A stretch of DNA of 64,000 nucleotides from Marinobacterium sediminicola (GTDB lineage: Bacteria > Pseudomonadota > Gammaproteobacteria > Pseudomonadales > Balneatricaceae). How positions within the stretch are numbered: position 1 is the first letter of the stretch; every line of letters begins with the position of its first letter. The translations under genes and the position numbers were made by a program. Below, one piece after another: positions 1 to 9,693 of this stretch. The notes under the pieces were generated by a model that worked only from the letters and a program-made list of their open reading frames with translations, was not told where the DNA came from and ran no database searches. Location: the NCBI RefSeq assembly GCF_022343685.1, contig NZ_CP092123.1, forward strand, positions 1,488,001-1,552,000, given 5' to 3'.

Positions 1-1360
1 GCCCGGTTGAGAAGGCTACGGGCACGAATACCGCCACCAGTGTAGCCGTGGTGGCAATGACGGCAAAGCCGATCTCGCGAGCGCCCTTGAAAGCAGCCTG
101 AATCGGATCAAGCCCGGCTTCGACATGACGGTAGATGTTTTCCAGCATAACGATGGCGTCATCCACCACGAGCCCTATGGCGAGCACCAGTGCCAGCAGA
201 GTCAGTGTGTTGATGGAGAAATCCATCAGCAGCATCATCGCGAAAGCACCGACCAGCGACAGAGGGATGGTGATCACAGGAATCAGTGTGGCCTTGAGGT
301 TGCGCAGGAAGAAGAAGATGACCAGCACGACCAGTACACCCGCCTGCCACAAGGTGGTGAAAACTGACTCGATTGACTCTTCAATGAAGATGGAGGAGTC
401 ATATCCTACCTGAGCATGCATGCCCGGTGGCAGGTTCTGTTCGATCTGTACCAGCATTTCGCGGACACCTGCAGATACATCAAGCGGGTTGGCCGTTGAT
501 TGCTTGATCACACCCAGTGCTACGGCGTTGTTACCGTTGAAGCGTGCGGTGTTGCGCTCTGAAGCCGGGGCAATCTCCACGCGCGCGACATCGCGAACAC
601 GCACTGGATAGCCGTTATCGTTACGGATGATGATGCGCTCGAACTCGGATACGGAATTCAGGTCTGTCTGGGCCAGAACGGTGAATTCACGGTCGCGGCT
701 CTCGATGCGACCGGCCGGGATTTCGACATTCTGTGCGCTCAATGCAGCCTCGATATCCTGCGGGACCACCCTATAGGCTGCCATCTTCTGTGGGTCCAGC
801 CAGATTCTCATGGCGTAGCGGCGCTCACCGACGATCATGACGCTTGCAACACCAGGTACGGTTTGCAAAGGATCCTTGACCCGGTTTTCGGCGTAGTCAG
901 TCACTTCCATGGTGGTGTGACTGTCGGAAGACAGTGCAATCCAGATGATTGGCTGTGCGTCGGCTTCCGATTTGGCGACAACTGGTTCCTCAATATCGTC
1001 GGGCAATTGGCCGCGGACTCGGCCGACTCGATCGCGCACTTCACTTGCAGCGTCGTCTGGGTCCCGCTCGAGGCGGAACGTGACTGAAATCTGGCTTTTT
1101 TCAGAGCGGCTAATCGAACTGATGAAGTCGATGCCTTCGATGCCGGAAAGCGAGTCCTCGATAATCTTGGTAACCTGCGACTCGATGATTGAAGCGCTGG
1201 CGCCAGGATACACCGTCTCCACAGAAACAACAGGGACGTCAATTTTGGGGTATTCGCGAACACTTAGTCGGTCATAAGCGATCAGGCCGACCAGCAGAAT
1301 AAGCAGGCTCAATACGCTGGCCAGTACCGGGCGCTTGATACTGATATCAGACAGGATCAT
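1..1360 (-). CDS. RND multidrug efflux inner-membrane pump, N-terminal part (truncated by window edge)
   Basis: Reading the minus strand from the ATG at 1360 gives 453 codons with no stop before the window ends; a full HAE1-family pump has about 1030 residues, so roughly the N-terminal 44% is present. The protein begins MILSDISIKRPVLASVLS, the usual first transmembrane helix of RND pumps, then a periplasmic porter domain (YPKIDVPVVSV, YPGAS), and reaches TM2-TM4 with the motif VDDAIVMLENI that is diagnostic of this family. It should take up drugs or other amphiphiles from the inner membrane or periplasm using the proton gradient. Its ATG overlaps the TGA of the adaptor gene by 4 bp (ATGA), so the two are translationally coupled. 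An outer-membrane channel gene is not visible and may lie beyond the edge or elsewhere. Confidence 0.93.
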   Translation of the reverse strand, partial: MILSDISIKRPVLASVLSLLILLVGLIAYDRLSVREYPKIDVPVVSVETVYPGASASIIESQVTKIIEDSLSGIEGIDFISSISRSEKSQISVTFRLERDPDDAASEVRDRVGRVRGQLPDDIEEPVVAKSEADAQPIIWIALSSDSHTTMEVTDYAENRVKDPLQTVPGVASVMIVGERRYAMRIWLDPQKMAAYRVVPQDIEAALSAQNVEIPAGRIESRDREFTVLAQTDLNSVSEFERIIIRNDNGYPVRVRDVARVEIAPASERNTARFNGNNAVALGVIKQSTANPLDVSAGVREMLVQIEQNLPPGMHAQVGYDSSIFIEESIESVFTTLWQAGVLVVLVIFFFLRNLKATLIPVITIPLSLVGAFAMMLLMDFSINTLTLLALVLAIGLVVDDAIVMLENIYRHVEAGLDPIQAAFKGAREIGFAVIATTATLVAVFVPVAFSTG

Positions 1361-2409
1361 GAGCCTTTACCCTCACTGCTTCCCGGTTGTGCAAATATGG
1401 GGGTTACCGGCATGCCAGGTTGTAGCTTTATATGGCCGGCGGTTACCACCACGGCTCCGGGCTTCAGGCCTGAAAGGATCTGGACCTCGCCATAACGGCG
1501 GCTGCCTGTGGTAACGGGGACCATCTCAACCTGGTTGGCGTCATTCACCTGCATGATGAGGGTTTGATTACCCTGAAGAATCAGGGTCTGCTCGGGCACA
1601 ACAAGTGCCTGCTCATCGCGTGAGGTGATGATGGTAATGCGTGCAAACAACCCGGGACGCATCAGTCCTTCTGAGTTTGGTACTCGGGCACGCACACTGA
1701 TGTTGTGGCTGTTGGGGTTTGCGCTGGGTGAGATCGCATAAATCTCGCCCGCAAAGGCAGAGTCACCAAGCGCATCGACGCTTAGGTTGATCGGCTGACC
1801 AACGTGAAGCTGCTGCAAATGTCGTTCAGGGATGCTGAACTCCACTTTCAAACTGGAGGTGTCGGTCAGTTCTACAAGATCCTGCCCGGTGGTGACGAAA
1901 TCACCCGGGCTGACGAGTCTAAGGCCCACAGTTCCGGTAAAGGGTGCGCGAACGGTCATCTTTTCCAGGCGAGTACGGGCCAGTGCGACTTCGGCCTCAT
2001 CCACACGCAATTGTGCCAGTTTGGCGTCATGCTCGGTCCGCGAGCCGACGCGCTTTTGCAGCAGGCTGGCCGCACGTTCGTATTCAAGCTGGCTAAGGCG
2101 GGCACGGGCCTGCGCCTGTGCAAAGGCCGCATCATAGAGCGCACTATCAAGCTTGAACATCGGGCTGTCTTCACTGACCTGCTGGCCTTCCTCAAACAGG
2201 ATCTCGCTGATGCGCCCGCTTTGTTCCGGGCGGATCATCACCGATTCATTGGCCTGCAGCACGCCCACAGCGGTCAGTGACTGCTCGAGCAATGTGGGCT
2301 GCACACGCATCACTTCGGCCGGCAATCCAGATGGTTTGCCGTCCTCTGCCCATGTGTGCGGGCTGTTGAGCAAACTGGTCAAACAGATGGCTACTAGTGT
2401 TTTTCTCAT
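1357..2409 (-). CDS. RND efflux periplasmic adaptor (membrane fusion protein)
   Basis: The 350-residue protein starts at the ATG at 2409, where MRKTLVAICLTSLLNSPHTWA forms a signal peptide; an in-frame upstream extension to 2541 would run into the preceding regulator gene and is rejected. The order is typical of HlyD/AcrA-type adaptors: beta-barrel strand and lipoyl half (VMIRPEQSGRISEILFEEGQ), an alpha-helical hairpin rich in Ala, Arg and Leu (around residues 85-125), the second lipoyl half (VRAPFTGTVGLR), then the barrel and membrane-proximal domains. It would connect the inner-membrane pump encoded next to it with an outer-membrane channel. The gene lies 17 bp downstream of the tetR gene and overlaps the pump gene by 4 bp, so all three form one operon. 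Confidence 0.93.
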   Translation of the reverse strand: MRKTLVAICLTSLLNSPHTWAEDGKPSGLPAEVMRVQPTLLEQSLTAVGVLQANESVMIRPEQSGRISEILFEEGQQVSEDSPMFKLDSALYDAAFAQAQARARLSQLEYERAASLLQKRVGSRTEHDAKLAQLRVDEAEVALARTRLEKMTVRAPFTGTVGLRLVSPGDFVTTGQDLVELTDTSSLKVEFSIPERHLQQLHVGQPINLSVDALGDSAFAGEIYAISPSANPNSHNISVRARVPNSEGLMRPGLFARITIITSRDEQALVVPEQTLILQGNQTLIMQVNDANQVEMVPVTTGSRRYGEVQILSGLKPGAVVVTAGHIKLQPGMPVTPIFAQPGSSEGKGS

Positions 2410-2426
2410 GTCGGGCTCTTGGGGGC

Positions 2427-3032
2427 TTAGAGTTGTTGGGGTGGCAGCAGGTTCTGCCAAAGCATATCGACTGCCTGGTACAGCGGGGCGCGGCTGTTCT
2501 CGGTCTTCATACGCAGGACGGCACCTTGCCAGTAATCCCAAATCAGCTGCGCAAGCTCATTGGCAGGCAGGTCGGTTCTTACGGTGCCTTCCTCTTGGCA
2601 GATCCTTATGTCATCCGTAATCGCATGCAATACACGGCTGATGGCGTTACGGATCGCAGCGCGAAAATTGTCCGACGCAAGTGCCATTTCGCCAGAGAGG
2701 TTGGCCAGCAGTCCGCCGATGCGTTCATTGGAAATACTGAATTCTTCAATCAGGCGGCGCATCATGATCTGCATCTTGGCCGCGTGTGAACCTTCCAGTC
2801 GTGAAAACTCTTCCTGCCAGCAATCCATTTCAAGAACTTGATAATGTTCAATAACTTCAATGGCATAGGCTTCCTTGCCACCAAAAAAGTTATAGAAGGA
2901 CCCGCGGGAGACGCCGCAGGCCTCCAGAATCATGCTCAAGCTGGTGCCGTGGTAGCCGTGCAACTGGAACAGGGAGTTGCCGATTTCCAGTAGTGCTTCG
3001 CGGCTGTGTGTGGGCGGTCTGCCTCTGGTCAT
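2427..3032 (-). CDS. TetR-family repressor of the RND operon
   Basis: This 201-residue protein has an N-terminal TetR helix-turn-helix at about residues 10-55 (TSLSMILEACGVSRGSFYNFF), followed by an all-helical ligand-binding domain of normal length. The domain layout resembles AcrR/NemR-type regulators. It is the first gene of the regulator-adaptor-pump operon and starts just beside a large inverted repeat (3037-3092) that is the natural operator, so it probably represses its own operon until a pump substrate binds. The inducer cannot be read from the sequence. Confidence 0.9.
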   Translation of the reverse strand: MTRGRPPTHSREALLEIGNSLFQLHGYHGTSLSMILEACGVSRGSFYNFFGGKEAYAIEVIEHYQVLEMDCWQEEFSRLEGSHAAKMQIMMRRLIEEFSISNERIGGLLANLSGEMALASDNFRAAIRNAISRVLHAITDDIRICQEEGTVRTDLPANELAQLIWDYWQGAVLRMKTENSRAPLYQAVDMLWQNLLPPQQL

Positions 3033-3036
3033 TAAA

Positions 3037-3092
3037 TTGAACCATTCATTCCAGAAAACAGGTATTCTGCATCATTGGAATGATCGGTTCAA
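3037..3092. promoter_or_regulatory. Inverted repeat, probable TetR operator
   Basis: TTGAACCATTCATTCCA (3037-3053) and TGGAATGATCGGTTCAA (3076-3092) are inverted copies of each other, matching at 15 of 17 positions with a 22-bp spacer. The first copy lies 4 bp upstream of the tetR start codon and the pair fills most of the gap between tetR and the next gene upstream. The position and symmetry fit an autoregulatory operator. Protein binding is inferred. Confidence 0.6.
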
Positions 3093-3117
3093 TATTAGGG
3101 GGCGCTGTTTTTGGGCT

Positions 3118-4284
3118 TCAGGTTTTTTTCTTGGCCTGTTTTAAGCGGCTGTCGGCCAGTAGCATCAGTTCATCGCTGCTGCCATTGGCTTCGGTCATCA
3201 GTGCGTAGCCTGCACTGGCCTTGAAAGGGTGGTTCAGCTGTTCGGCCATGCTGCGGTTCAGCAGGTCCAGTCGCTTGATGATGGGTGCCGCTTTCTTGCT
3301 GACAGGCATCAGTAATACGAACTCATCCCCGCCAAATCGAAAAACCTGGTCGTTGGGTCGGCATTCGTGCCGTAACTTGTCAGCATATGTGCACAGAACG
3401 CGGTCGCCTTCCTGGTGGCCAAACTCGGCATTGATGCGGGACAAACCGTCGATATCAATAAGCGCCAGCATGTATTCATGCTCAGGAAAGGACTTCTCAC
3501 ATTGTGAAAGCGCATTATCCAGAGCATCACGCTGGGGCAGATGGGTGAGTGGGTCGGCGGTATAGGCTGTTGGTTCGGACTCAGCGTTTTTGGGTGGCAG
3601 CCAGGCTCCAACCAGGTCGGCGCAGAGCTGCAGCAGGTGAATGCTGTCTGTCAGATTGGCTTTGGGCTCTTTGTCCCAGACCGCCAAGTGCCCGATTGTC
3701 TCGCCGCTGGCGTCTTCGATACGTTGACCCAACCAGATACCTGACGTCGGCATCAAGGGGTCCCGAGTGGCTTTAATCCATTCCTGTATCTGGGTGGTTG
3801 GTGCCTGGTGGATGTAAAGCGAAGCGGCAAGGCTATCGTGAAGCTCAAGGGTTTGTGGAGGGTGCTGCTCACCGGCATGCCAATGGCCTACCAGGGTCAG
3901 TTGATGGTTATTCAGGGTAGTGCAGGCGGCTGACGACTCCCAGTCGAGTAGCTCACACAGAACCTGTGGTAGAGCAAAGAAAGGACTGATGCCTTTTTGC
4001 AGTTGTGGTATCAGGGCTTGCATCAGTTGACGTTGCTGAGAGGCGGCCCGGTGCCCGCTTGCTATGATCAGCGTATGATCACCTGCGCTCAGGCGCTCAA
4101 ACACGATGCCTGCGCATACAACAATTTCTCCCTTGCCCTCGTTTCCCCAGTGTTCCAATTGGTGGCGATCAGACTTGGCTAGCGAGTTAAATGCATCGTT
4201 ACTCCAGTGTGTGTCACCTTCCTTGAGCAGAAGAGCGGGAGCCGACGTTGAGGCAAGCAGTTGGGTGAGAGCGTGGGTTTTCAT
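3118..4284 (-). CDS. Diguanylate cyclase with GGDEF domain
   Basis: The 388-residue soluble protein has a C-terminal GGDEF domain from about residue 245 (DPLTHLPQRDAL ... FRFGGDEFVLLMP). The catalytic A-site GGDEF is intact, and an RxxD inhibitory site (RPND) sits exactly five residues before it, so it should make c-di-GMP from two GTP and be subject to product inhibition. The first 240 residues contain no membrane segment; they look like a PAS-like start (PALLLKEGDTHWSNDAF) followed by a GAF-like stretch, but I cannot assign the ligand. It is a single gene between the efflux operon and the aminotransferase; the terminator at 4304-4333 separates it from the latter. Confidence 0.88.
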   Translation of the reverse strand: MKTHALTQLLASTSAPALLLKEGDTHWSNDAFNSLAKSDRHQLEHWGNEGKGEIVVCAGIVFERLSAGDHTLIIASGHRAASQQRQLMQALIPQLQKGISPFFALPQVLCELLDWESSAACTTLNNHQLTLVGHWHAGEQHPPQTLELHDSLAASLYIHQAPTTQIQEWIKATRDPLMPTSGIWLGQRIEDASGETIGHLAVWDKEPKANLTDSIHLLQLCADLVGAWLPPKNAESEPTAYTADPLTHLPQRDALDNALSQCEKSFPEHEYMLALIDIDGLSRINAEFGHQEGDRVLCTYADKLRHECRPNDQVFRFGGDEFVLLMPVSKKAAPIIKRLDLLNRSMAEQLNHPFKASAGYALMTEANGSSDELMLLADSRLKQAKKKT

Positions 4285-4303
4285 GGCAGGTTATCTGTGG
4301 CGT

Positions 4304-4333
4304 AAAGAAAACGCCCCGGTTGAACCGGGGCGT
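4304..4333 (-). terminator. Rho-independent terminator of the aminotransferase gene
   Basis: A perfect 10-bp stem ACGCCCCGGT / ACCGGGGCGT with a 3-nt loop (4311-4333) is followed on the minus strand by a T-rich run TTTTCTTT. It starts 7 bp after the aminotransferase stop codon. Confidence 0.88.
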
Positions 4334-4339
4334 AGGGTG

Positions 4340-5521
4340 TTACTTCTCAAGTGCCGCTTTGATGCGGCTGATTGCCGATTCCAGCACGTTAAGGCTGGTG
4401 GCGAATGAGAGTCGCATATTACCCGGAGCGCCAAAGGCTGAGCCGGGTACCAGTGCCACACCGGCTTCCTGCAGCAGGAACTCGGCGAGGGCGATGTCAT
4501 CAGCAAACTCTGGACGAGAATCGATCACCTTGTGGAAGCTCGGGAATGCGTAGAAGGTGCCGTCAGCTTCGATGCAGTCGACGCCTTCGATCTCGTTCAG
4601 TGCTGCGACGACAAAGTCATGACGCTGTTTGAACGCAGTGACCATCATCTCGACGCAGTCCTGTGGGCCTTCCAGTGCGGCCTGGGCTGCAACCTGAGCT
4701 ATAGAGTTCGGGTTGGAGGTGCTCTGGGACTGAATCTTCTTCATCGCACCGATCAGTTTGGCCGGGCCAGCAGCGTAACCGATGCGCCATCCTGTCATGG
4801 AGTAGGCCTTGGAAACACCGTTTAGCACGATGGTACGGTCATACAGTTCAGGGCAGGCGTTCAGGATGTTAACGAACGGCTGCTCGGTGAACAGGATGTG
4901 CTCGTACATATCGTCGGTAGCGACCAGCACATTCGGGTACTTATTCAGTACCTCACCCAGCGCTTTAAGCTCTTCCAGTGTGTAAGCTACGCCGGAAGGG
5001 TTGGATGGGCTGTTTAGTACCACCAGGCGAGTTTTGTCGGTGATCGCTTCATCCAGCTGTTCCGGTGTGATCTTGAAACGCTGTTCCTGAGTTGTGGTGA
5101 TGATGACAGGGGTGCCTTCGGCCACAATAACCATGTCCGGGTAAGACACCCAGTATGGCGCAGGAATGACGACTTCGTCACCCGGGTTGAGCAGGGCCAG
5201 TGCCAGGTTGAAAAAGCTCTGCTTGCCACCGCTTGAGACCAGGATCTGGTTGGCTTCATATTTGAAGCCGTTCTCACGTTCGAATTTGGCGATAATGGCC
5301 TTTTTCAGCGCTGGAGTGCCATCCACGGCGGTGTACTTGGTAAAACCGTCCTGAATGGCTTTGGTAGCCGCGGCCTTGATGTGCTCCGGGGTATCGAAAT
5401 CAGGTTCGCCGGCACCCAGGCCGATAATGTCTTTGCCTTCGGCACGCAACTCGGCAGCACGGTTGGTGACTGCCAGGGTGGGGGAAGGTTTGATGCTGTT
5501 CACGCGGTTGGAAAGCTGCAC
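4340..5521 (-). CDS. Pyridoxal-phosphate aspartate/aromatic aminotransferase (class I, Ib subgroup)
   Basis: The 393-residue protein transfers the amino group of aspartate (and possibly other amino acids) to 2-oxoglutarate. It has the fold-type I signature: SNPSG (substrate-binding), the TDDMYEH region, and the PLP lysine in NGVSKAYSMTGWRIGYAAG. The N-terminus LSNRVNSIKPSPTLAVT and the overall length match the bacterial Ib aspartate aminotransferases found in Bacillus and Pseudomonas rather than E. coli AspC. I chose the GTG at 5521, giving VQLSNRVNSIKPS as the start, because it matches the family. An in-frame ATG at 5596 would add 25 residues with no family similarity. It is a single gene closed by its own terminator. 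Confidence 0.9.
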   Translation of the reverse strand: MQLSNRVNSIKPSPTLAVTNRAAELRAEGKDIIGLGAGEPDFDTPEHIKAAATKAIQDGFTKYTAVDGTPALKKAIIAKFERENGFKYEANQILVSSGGKQSFFNLALALLNPGDEVVIPAPYWVSYPDMVIVAEGTPVIITTTQEQRFKITPEQLDEAITDKTRLVVLNSPSNPSGVAYTLEELKALGEVLNKYPNVLVATDDMYEHILFTEQPFVNILNACPELYDRTIVLNGVSKAYSMTGWRIGYAAGPAKLIGAMKKIQSQSTSNPNSIAQVAAQAALEGPQDCVEMMVTAFKQRHDFVVAALNEIEGVDCIEADGTFYAFPSFHKVIDSRPEFADDIALAEFLLQEAGVALVPGSAFGAPGNMRLSFATSLNVLESAISRIKAALEK

Positions 5522-5725
5522 GTCCAAGCCTTGGTCCTCTCTATAAATCGGTGCAAGGTATCCATCAATGCATATAGCCAGAAGAGCATACAGCATAAGT
5601 GACCGGGTCTGAATGCCCCCGAGTCAAAAAAGCCGATGTTGAAGTGAAGATCCATTGGCTCAGTAATTTAATGCGTACTTGCTGACAAGGTATACTGTTG
5701 GGTCATCTTGAATAGTGGTGGAGTG

Positions 5726-7738
5726 ATGAAACAAAGGTTCAGGGTTCAGTCGGCCTTCGCGCCGGCCGGGGATCAGCCCAAGGCGATCGAAATGCTGGTC
5801 GATGGTCTTGAATCGGGTCTGGCGGCTCAGACGCTGCTCGGCGTTACAGGTTCAGGGAAGACGTTCACCATCGCCAATGTTGTCGCGGCCGTTCAGCGTC
5901 CCACAATTATCATGGCGCACAATAAGACCCTGGCGGCACAGCTGTATGGGGAGTTCCGCGAGTTTTTCCCCGATAATGCCGTGGAATACTTTGTTTCCTA
6001 CTACGATTACTACCAGCCGGAAGCCTATGTGCCCTCGTCGGATACCTTCATAGAGAAGGACGCCTCCATAAACGATCACATCGAACAGATGCGTCTGTCA
6101 GCGACCAAGGCGCTGCTGGAGCGTGATGACGCAATTATCGTAGCCACTGTATCTGCAATCTACGGATTGGGTGACCCTCAATCGTACCTGTCGATGATGT
6201 TGCATCTGGACCGTGGCGATGTGATTGATCAGCGCGACCTGTTGCGTCGATTGGCTGAGCTCCAATACACACGCAATGATATCGAGTTTCATCGCGGGAC
6301 CTACCGTGTGCGGGGAGATGTGATTGATGTGTTTCCCGCCGAGTCGGAAAAGGAGGCGATTCGAATAGAGCTCTTTGGCGATGAGGTGGATCAGATTGCA
6401 TGGTTTGACCCTCTGACCGGTGAAGTGCTGCGCAAGGTGCCTCGCGCAACGATTTATCCAAAAACCCACTATGTTACGCCGCGTGAAACACTGCTCGAAG
6501 CAACCGAACATATCAAGGAAGAGCTTCAGCACAGGCTCAAGCAGCTCAAGGACAACAACAAGCTGGTTGAAGCTCAACGGCTGGAGCAGCGTACCCTTTA
6601 TGATATCGAGATGATATTGGAGCTGGGTTATTGCTCGGGGATCGAGAATTACTCGCGTTATTTGTCAGGTCGTGAGCCTGGGGCGGCACCTCCGACATTG
6701 TTTGACTATCTGCCGGATGATGCGCTGCTGGTCATCGACGAATCCCACGTCACCGTGCCGCAGATTGGTGCCATGTACAAGGGGGACCGATCACGCAAGG
6801 AGACGCTGGTGGAATATGGCTTCCGACTGCCATCGGCACTGGACAACCGTCCGATGAAATTCGAGGAGTGGGAGCGCATCTCGCCCCAGATGATTTTTGT
6901 TTCGGCCACCCCCGGTAAATACGAAGCCCTGCATGCGCAGCAAGTCGTCGAGCAGGTCGTGCGTCCGACGGGCCTCATTGATCCGGTGGTCGAAGTGCGG
7001 CCGGCAAGTACACAGGTTGATGATCTGCTTGAAGAGATCAATCGCGTCGTTGCCCGCAAGGAACGAATAGTGGTGACGGTGTTGACCAAGCGAATGGCAG
7101 AGGACCTGACCGAGTATCTCGCCGAGCATGATGTCCGAGTACGTTACCTGCATTCGGATATTGACACTGTCGAGAGGGTCGAAATCATTCGGGACCTGCG
7201 TATCGGTGAATTTGACGTTCTCGTAGGGATCAACCTGTTGCGAGAAGGGATCGATATGCCTGAAGTGGCTTTGGTGGCAATTCTCGATGCAGATAAGGAA
7301 GGGTTCCTGCGTTCTGAAACCTCCATGATTCAGACGATCGGTCGCGCCGCACGTAATGTGAACGGGCGTGCGATTCTCTATGCTGATCGCATCACCGGTT
7401 CGATGCAGCGTGCGATTGACGAAACCGAACGACGCCGTGAAAAGCAGCTTGCCTTCAATGCCGAGCATGGCATCATCCCGCGTGGAATCCGCAAATCCGT
7501 TGCCGATATCATGGAAGGTGCCCAGCAGATTCCAGGTAAAAAAGGAAAGAGTGGAGCCCGCAAAGTGGCCGAACCTTCGGCTGAGTACTCAGTGGATGTA
7601 TCAAGGCTGTCACCGGATGAATTGGTGAAGGCGATGAGCCGACTGGAAGACCAGATGTACGAAGCCGCCAAGAACCTCGAGTTCGAGAAAGCTGCGGCCT
7701 ATCGTGATGAACTGGAGCGATTGAAGCACAGTGGTTGA
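5726..7738 (+). CDS. uvrB: UvrABC excision nuclease subunit B
   Basis: UvrB is the helicase-like damage-verification subunit of nucleotide excision repair: it is loaded by UvrA2, opens the duplex and recruits UvrC. Visible motifs are the Walker [10 protein letters not shown] near residue 40, the DNA-clamping beta-hairpin region ([21 protein letters not shown]), helicase motif II ([11 protein letters not shown]), motif VI (QTIGRAARN) and the C-terminal UVR domain that contacts UvrC ([13 protein letters not shown]). The length of 670 matches the family. The ATG at 5726 aligns with the start of E. coli UvrB; an ATG 18 bp upstream is also open. I found no convincing LexA box: upstream CTGT at 5694-5697 has no matching ACAG half. 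Confidence 0.98.
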   Translation: MKQRFRVQSAFAPAGDQPKAIEMLVDGLESGLAAQTLLGVTGSGKTFTIANVVAAVQRPTIIMAHNKTLAAQLYGEFREFFPDNAVEYFVSYYDYYQPEAYVPSSDTFIEKDASINDHIEQMRLSATKALLERDDAIIVATVSAIYGLGDPQSYLSMMLHLDRGDVIDQRDLLRRLAELQYTRNDIEFHRGTYRVRGDVIDVFPAESEKEAIRIELFGDEVDQIAWFDPLTGEVLRKVPRATIYPKTHYVTPRETLLEATEHIKEELQHRLKQLKDNNKLVEAQRLEQRTLYDIEMILELGYCSGIENYSRYLSGREPGAAPPTLFDYLPDDALLVIDESHVTVPQIGAMYKGDRSRKETLVEYGFRLPSALDNRPMKFEEWERISPQMIFVSATPGKYEALHAQQVVEQVVRPTGLIDPVVEVRPASTQVDDLLEEINRVVARKERIVVTVLTKRMAEDLTEYLAEHDVRVRYLHSDIDTVERVEIIRDLRIGEFDVLVGINLLREGIDMPEVALVAILDADKEGFLRSETSMIQTIGRAARNVNGRAILYADRITGSMQRAIDETERRREKQLAFNAEHGIIPRGIRKSVADIMEGAQQIPGKKGKSGARKVAEPSAEYSVDVSRLSPDELVKAMSRLEDQMYEAAKNLEFEKAAAYRDELERLKHSG

Positions 7739-7775
7739 AGCAAAGAAGCTGTTCATACAGAAGTAGGGAATCTTT

Positions 7776-8513
7776 ATGCTGGAATGGAGTGTGCTTGTCG
7801 TCGCTGGCTACCTTGCTGGGGTCTTGAATGCAATCGCAGGTGGCGGGTCCTTCTTGACGTTTCCTGCGCTGGTTTGGGCCGGTGTTCCTCCAATCGTGGC
7901 CAATGCAACCAGCGCAGTGGCCGTATTGCCGGGGTATCTGGGGGGGGCAGCAGGTTTTCGCCGTGAACTTGGCGAAATGAGCCGTGCATCCCATGTGAAA
8001 ATGTCTCTGGTTGGTCTGACCGGAGGCCTCTGTGGCGGACTCTTGCTGCTGATCACGCCTGCAGATGTATTTTCGCAGGTTGTGCCTCTGCTGTTGCTGC
8101 TGGCAACGCTGATGTTTGCGTTTGGGCAACAGTTGCTGGCGCGTATTCGCAAGAGTGAGCATCCCTTGCCGCTGTTGCCCGGGTTGTTTGCCGTTGCCGT
8201 GTACGGCGGCTATTTTAATGGTGGGTTGGGTATCATGTTGCTGGCCATGTTTGCTGCGGCGGGCATGAGCAATATGCTGCTCATGAATGGCCTGAAAAAC
8301 TGGGTTTCATTTGTTATCTCCTTAATTTCGGTAGTCGCTTTTGCCCTGGCGGGTAAGGTGCTCTGGCTGGAAGCAGTGGTTATGATGTTGGCTGCTACCC
8401 TGGGAGGCTACCAGGGCGCTGCATTATCCCGGCGTCTGCCGGCAAACTGGGTTAAGGCTTTTGTGGTCCTGGTAGGTCTGGTGATGACGGCGATATTTTT
8501 TGCTCGAGCCTGA
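7776..8513 (+). CDS. TauE/SafE-family membrane permease
   Basis: The 245-residue protein has about eight hydrophobic helices and two similar halves, typical of the TauE/SafE (UPF0721) family of putative sulfite, sulfoacetate or organosulfonate exporters. Recognisable family motifs are the glycine-rich N-terminal stretch AGVLNAIAGGGSFLTFPAL followed by NATSAVAVLPGY, and the second-half copy VYGGYFNGGLGIMLLA. It starts 37 bp after uvrB and ends 34 bp before the luxP-like gene, all on the plus strand with no terminator between, so co-transcription is possible. The substrate cannot be assigned. Confidence 0.88.
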   Translation: MLEWSVLVVAGYLAGVLNAIAGGGSFLTFPALVWAGVPPIVANATSAVAVLPGYLGGAAGFRRELGEMSRASHVKMSLVGLTGGLCGGLLLLITPADVFSQVVPLLLLLATLMFAFGQQLLARIRKSEHPLPLLPGLFAVAVYGGYFNGGLGIMLLAMFAAAGMSNMLLMNGLKNWVSFVISLISVVAFALAGKVLWLEAVVMMLAATLGGYQGAALSRRLPANWVKAFVVLVGLVMTAIFFARA

Positions 8514-8547
8514 TGGATAAAGTCGAACAGGGAATTGGTATCTAAGG

Positions 8548-9693
8548 ATGACAAGAGAGTCGCAGGGAGATCGCCGGTTTGGTGGGGTGATCAGACAGCA
8601 GTGGTCATGTTTTCTGCTGTTGATGGTAATGGCTTGTCTGTTGAAGGTGCAGGCGGCAGGGCTTGGGGACTACTGGACCCTGGAGCAGTACTACAATGCA
8701 CACCCTGATCAGAAAGTGTGGCTTGAAGAGCTGCAGCGAGAGGTTGATAAAGACCCAGTCCCCGTAAAACCGGGTGTTCAGAACCGTCCGGTTCGTATCG
8801 CGCAGGTTTATCCTGGGCTGCAGGCTTCGAGCTACTGGTCAGACAGCGAGAAGGCGCTGGTGGGTCGCTTGAAAGACCTGGGTATTGAGTTTGAATTGGA
8901 GGCGCGCTACACCAGCCCAAATACCCAGCTGGATGAGCAGATCCGACAAATCCGCGAATTGCTGGACTGGAAGCCTGATTATCTGATCTACACGTTGGAC
9001 TCCCCGCGACAAAAGCTGCTGGTTGAGCGGCTGGTGCAAAATACAGAGACGCGCCTGATTCTGCAGAATATCACTACCCCCTTGAAAGACTGGGAGTTGC
9101 GTCAGCCCTTCATGTATGTCGGCTTTGATCATACCGAAGGTGCGCGCCTGCTTGCTCAGCATTTTGCGAAGTGGTTTGCTGAAGCTGATTACGGCGTGCT
9201 TTTTCGCAGTAAAGGGCTGGTCAGCCAGATGCGCGGTACCGGCTTTATTCAGGGGGTGCCTGCAGAGCACCGACTGCTTAGCAGTTACTACTCGGACTCC
9301 AGTCGAGAAGGTGGGCGAAATGCGGCGTTACGCATGCTCTCAGAGCACCCTGAACTCGACTACATTTACGCCTGTTCAACTGACGTGGCGCTGGGAGCGC
9401 TGGATGCACTGGAACAATTGGAGCGCAAGGATGTGGTGGTTAATGGCTGGGGTGGTGGCCCGGAAGAGATAGAACAGCTCCTTTCGGGACGCTTGCCGGT
9501 TGTTTTAATGCGCCTGAGTGATGAGGCCGGGATCGCCATGGCAGAAGCGATGCGGCGAGACCTGATAGGAAAGCCGGTGCCTAAAGTCTATTCAGGTCAG
9601 TTTGTTGTTCTTGATGATCGGATGGCTGAAGAGAATATTCGCCATTATGAAACACGTGCCCACCGTTACTCCGGAGGGGCGCATGTTCAATAA
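8548..9693 (+). CDS. luxP: LuxP-like periplasmic binding protein with complete AI-2 pocket
   Basis: The 381-residue protein has a signal peptide (hydrophobic residues 20-33, likely cleavage near VQA-AG) and a two-lobe Peripla_BP fold. It lines up with Vibrio harveyi LuxP along its whole length: YPGLQASSYW, LILQNITTPLKDW, YVGFDHTEGAR, YIYACSTDVALGALDAL, NGWGGG and the C-terminal RYSGG. The residues reported to contact the AI-2 furanosyl borate diester are all present: Gln92, Ser94, Trp97, Asn174, Arg229, Ser277/Thr278, Trp301 and Arg322, with constant offsets of 15, 14 and 12 from LuxP numbering. The two arginines that balance borate charge are among them. It overlaps the next gene, a sensor kinase, by 11 bp. 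By family logic it binds a sugar-like signal in the periplasm and presents it to that kinase. A TorT-type or ribose-type ligand remains possible, but the conserved pocket favours AI-2. Confidence 0.85.
   Translation: MTRESQGDRRFGGVIRQQWSCFLLLMVMACLLKVQAAGLGDYWTLEQYYNAHPDQKVWLEELQREVDKDPVPVKPGVQNRPVRIAQVYPGLQASSYWSDSEKALVGRLKDLGIEFELEARYTSPNTQLDEQIRQIRELLDWKPDYLIYTLDSPRQKLLVERLVQNTETRLILQNITTPLKDWELRQPFMYVGFDHTEGARLLAQHFAKWFAEADYGVLFRSKGLVSQMRGTGFIQGVPAEHRLLSSYYSDSSREGGRNAALRMLSEHPELDYIYACSTDVALGALDALEQLERKDVVVNGWGGGPEEIEQLLSGRLPVVLMRLSDEAGIAMAEAMRRDLIGKPVPKVYSGQFVVLDDRMAEENIRHYETRAHRYSGGAHVQ

Noticed and set aside
1804-2280. Plus-strand frame opposite the adaptor gene
   Set aside because: Antisense shadow of a well-supported gene, with no motif.
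5690-5725. Possible LexA/SOS box in front of uvrB
   Set aside because: Only one CTGT half (5694-5697) is present and there is no ACAG half at the right spacing.
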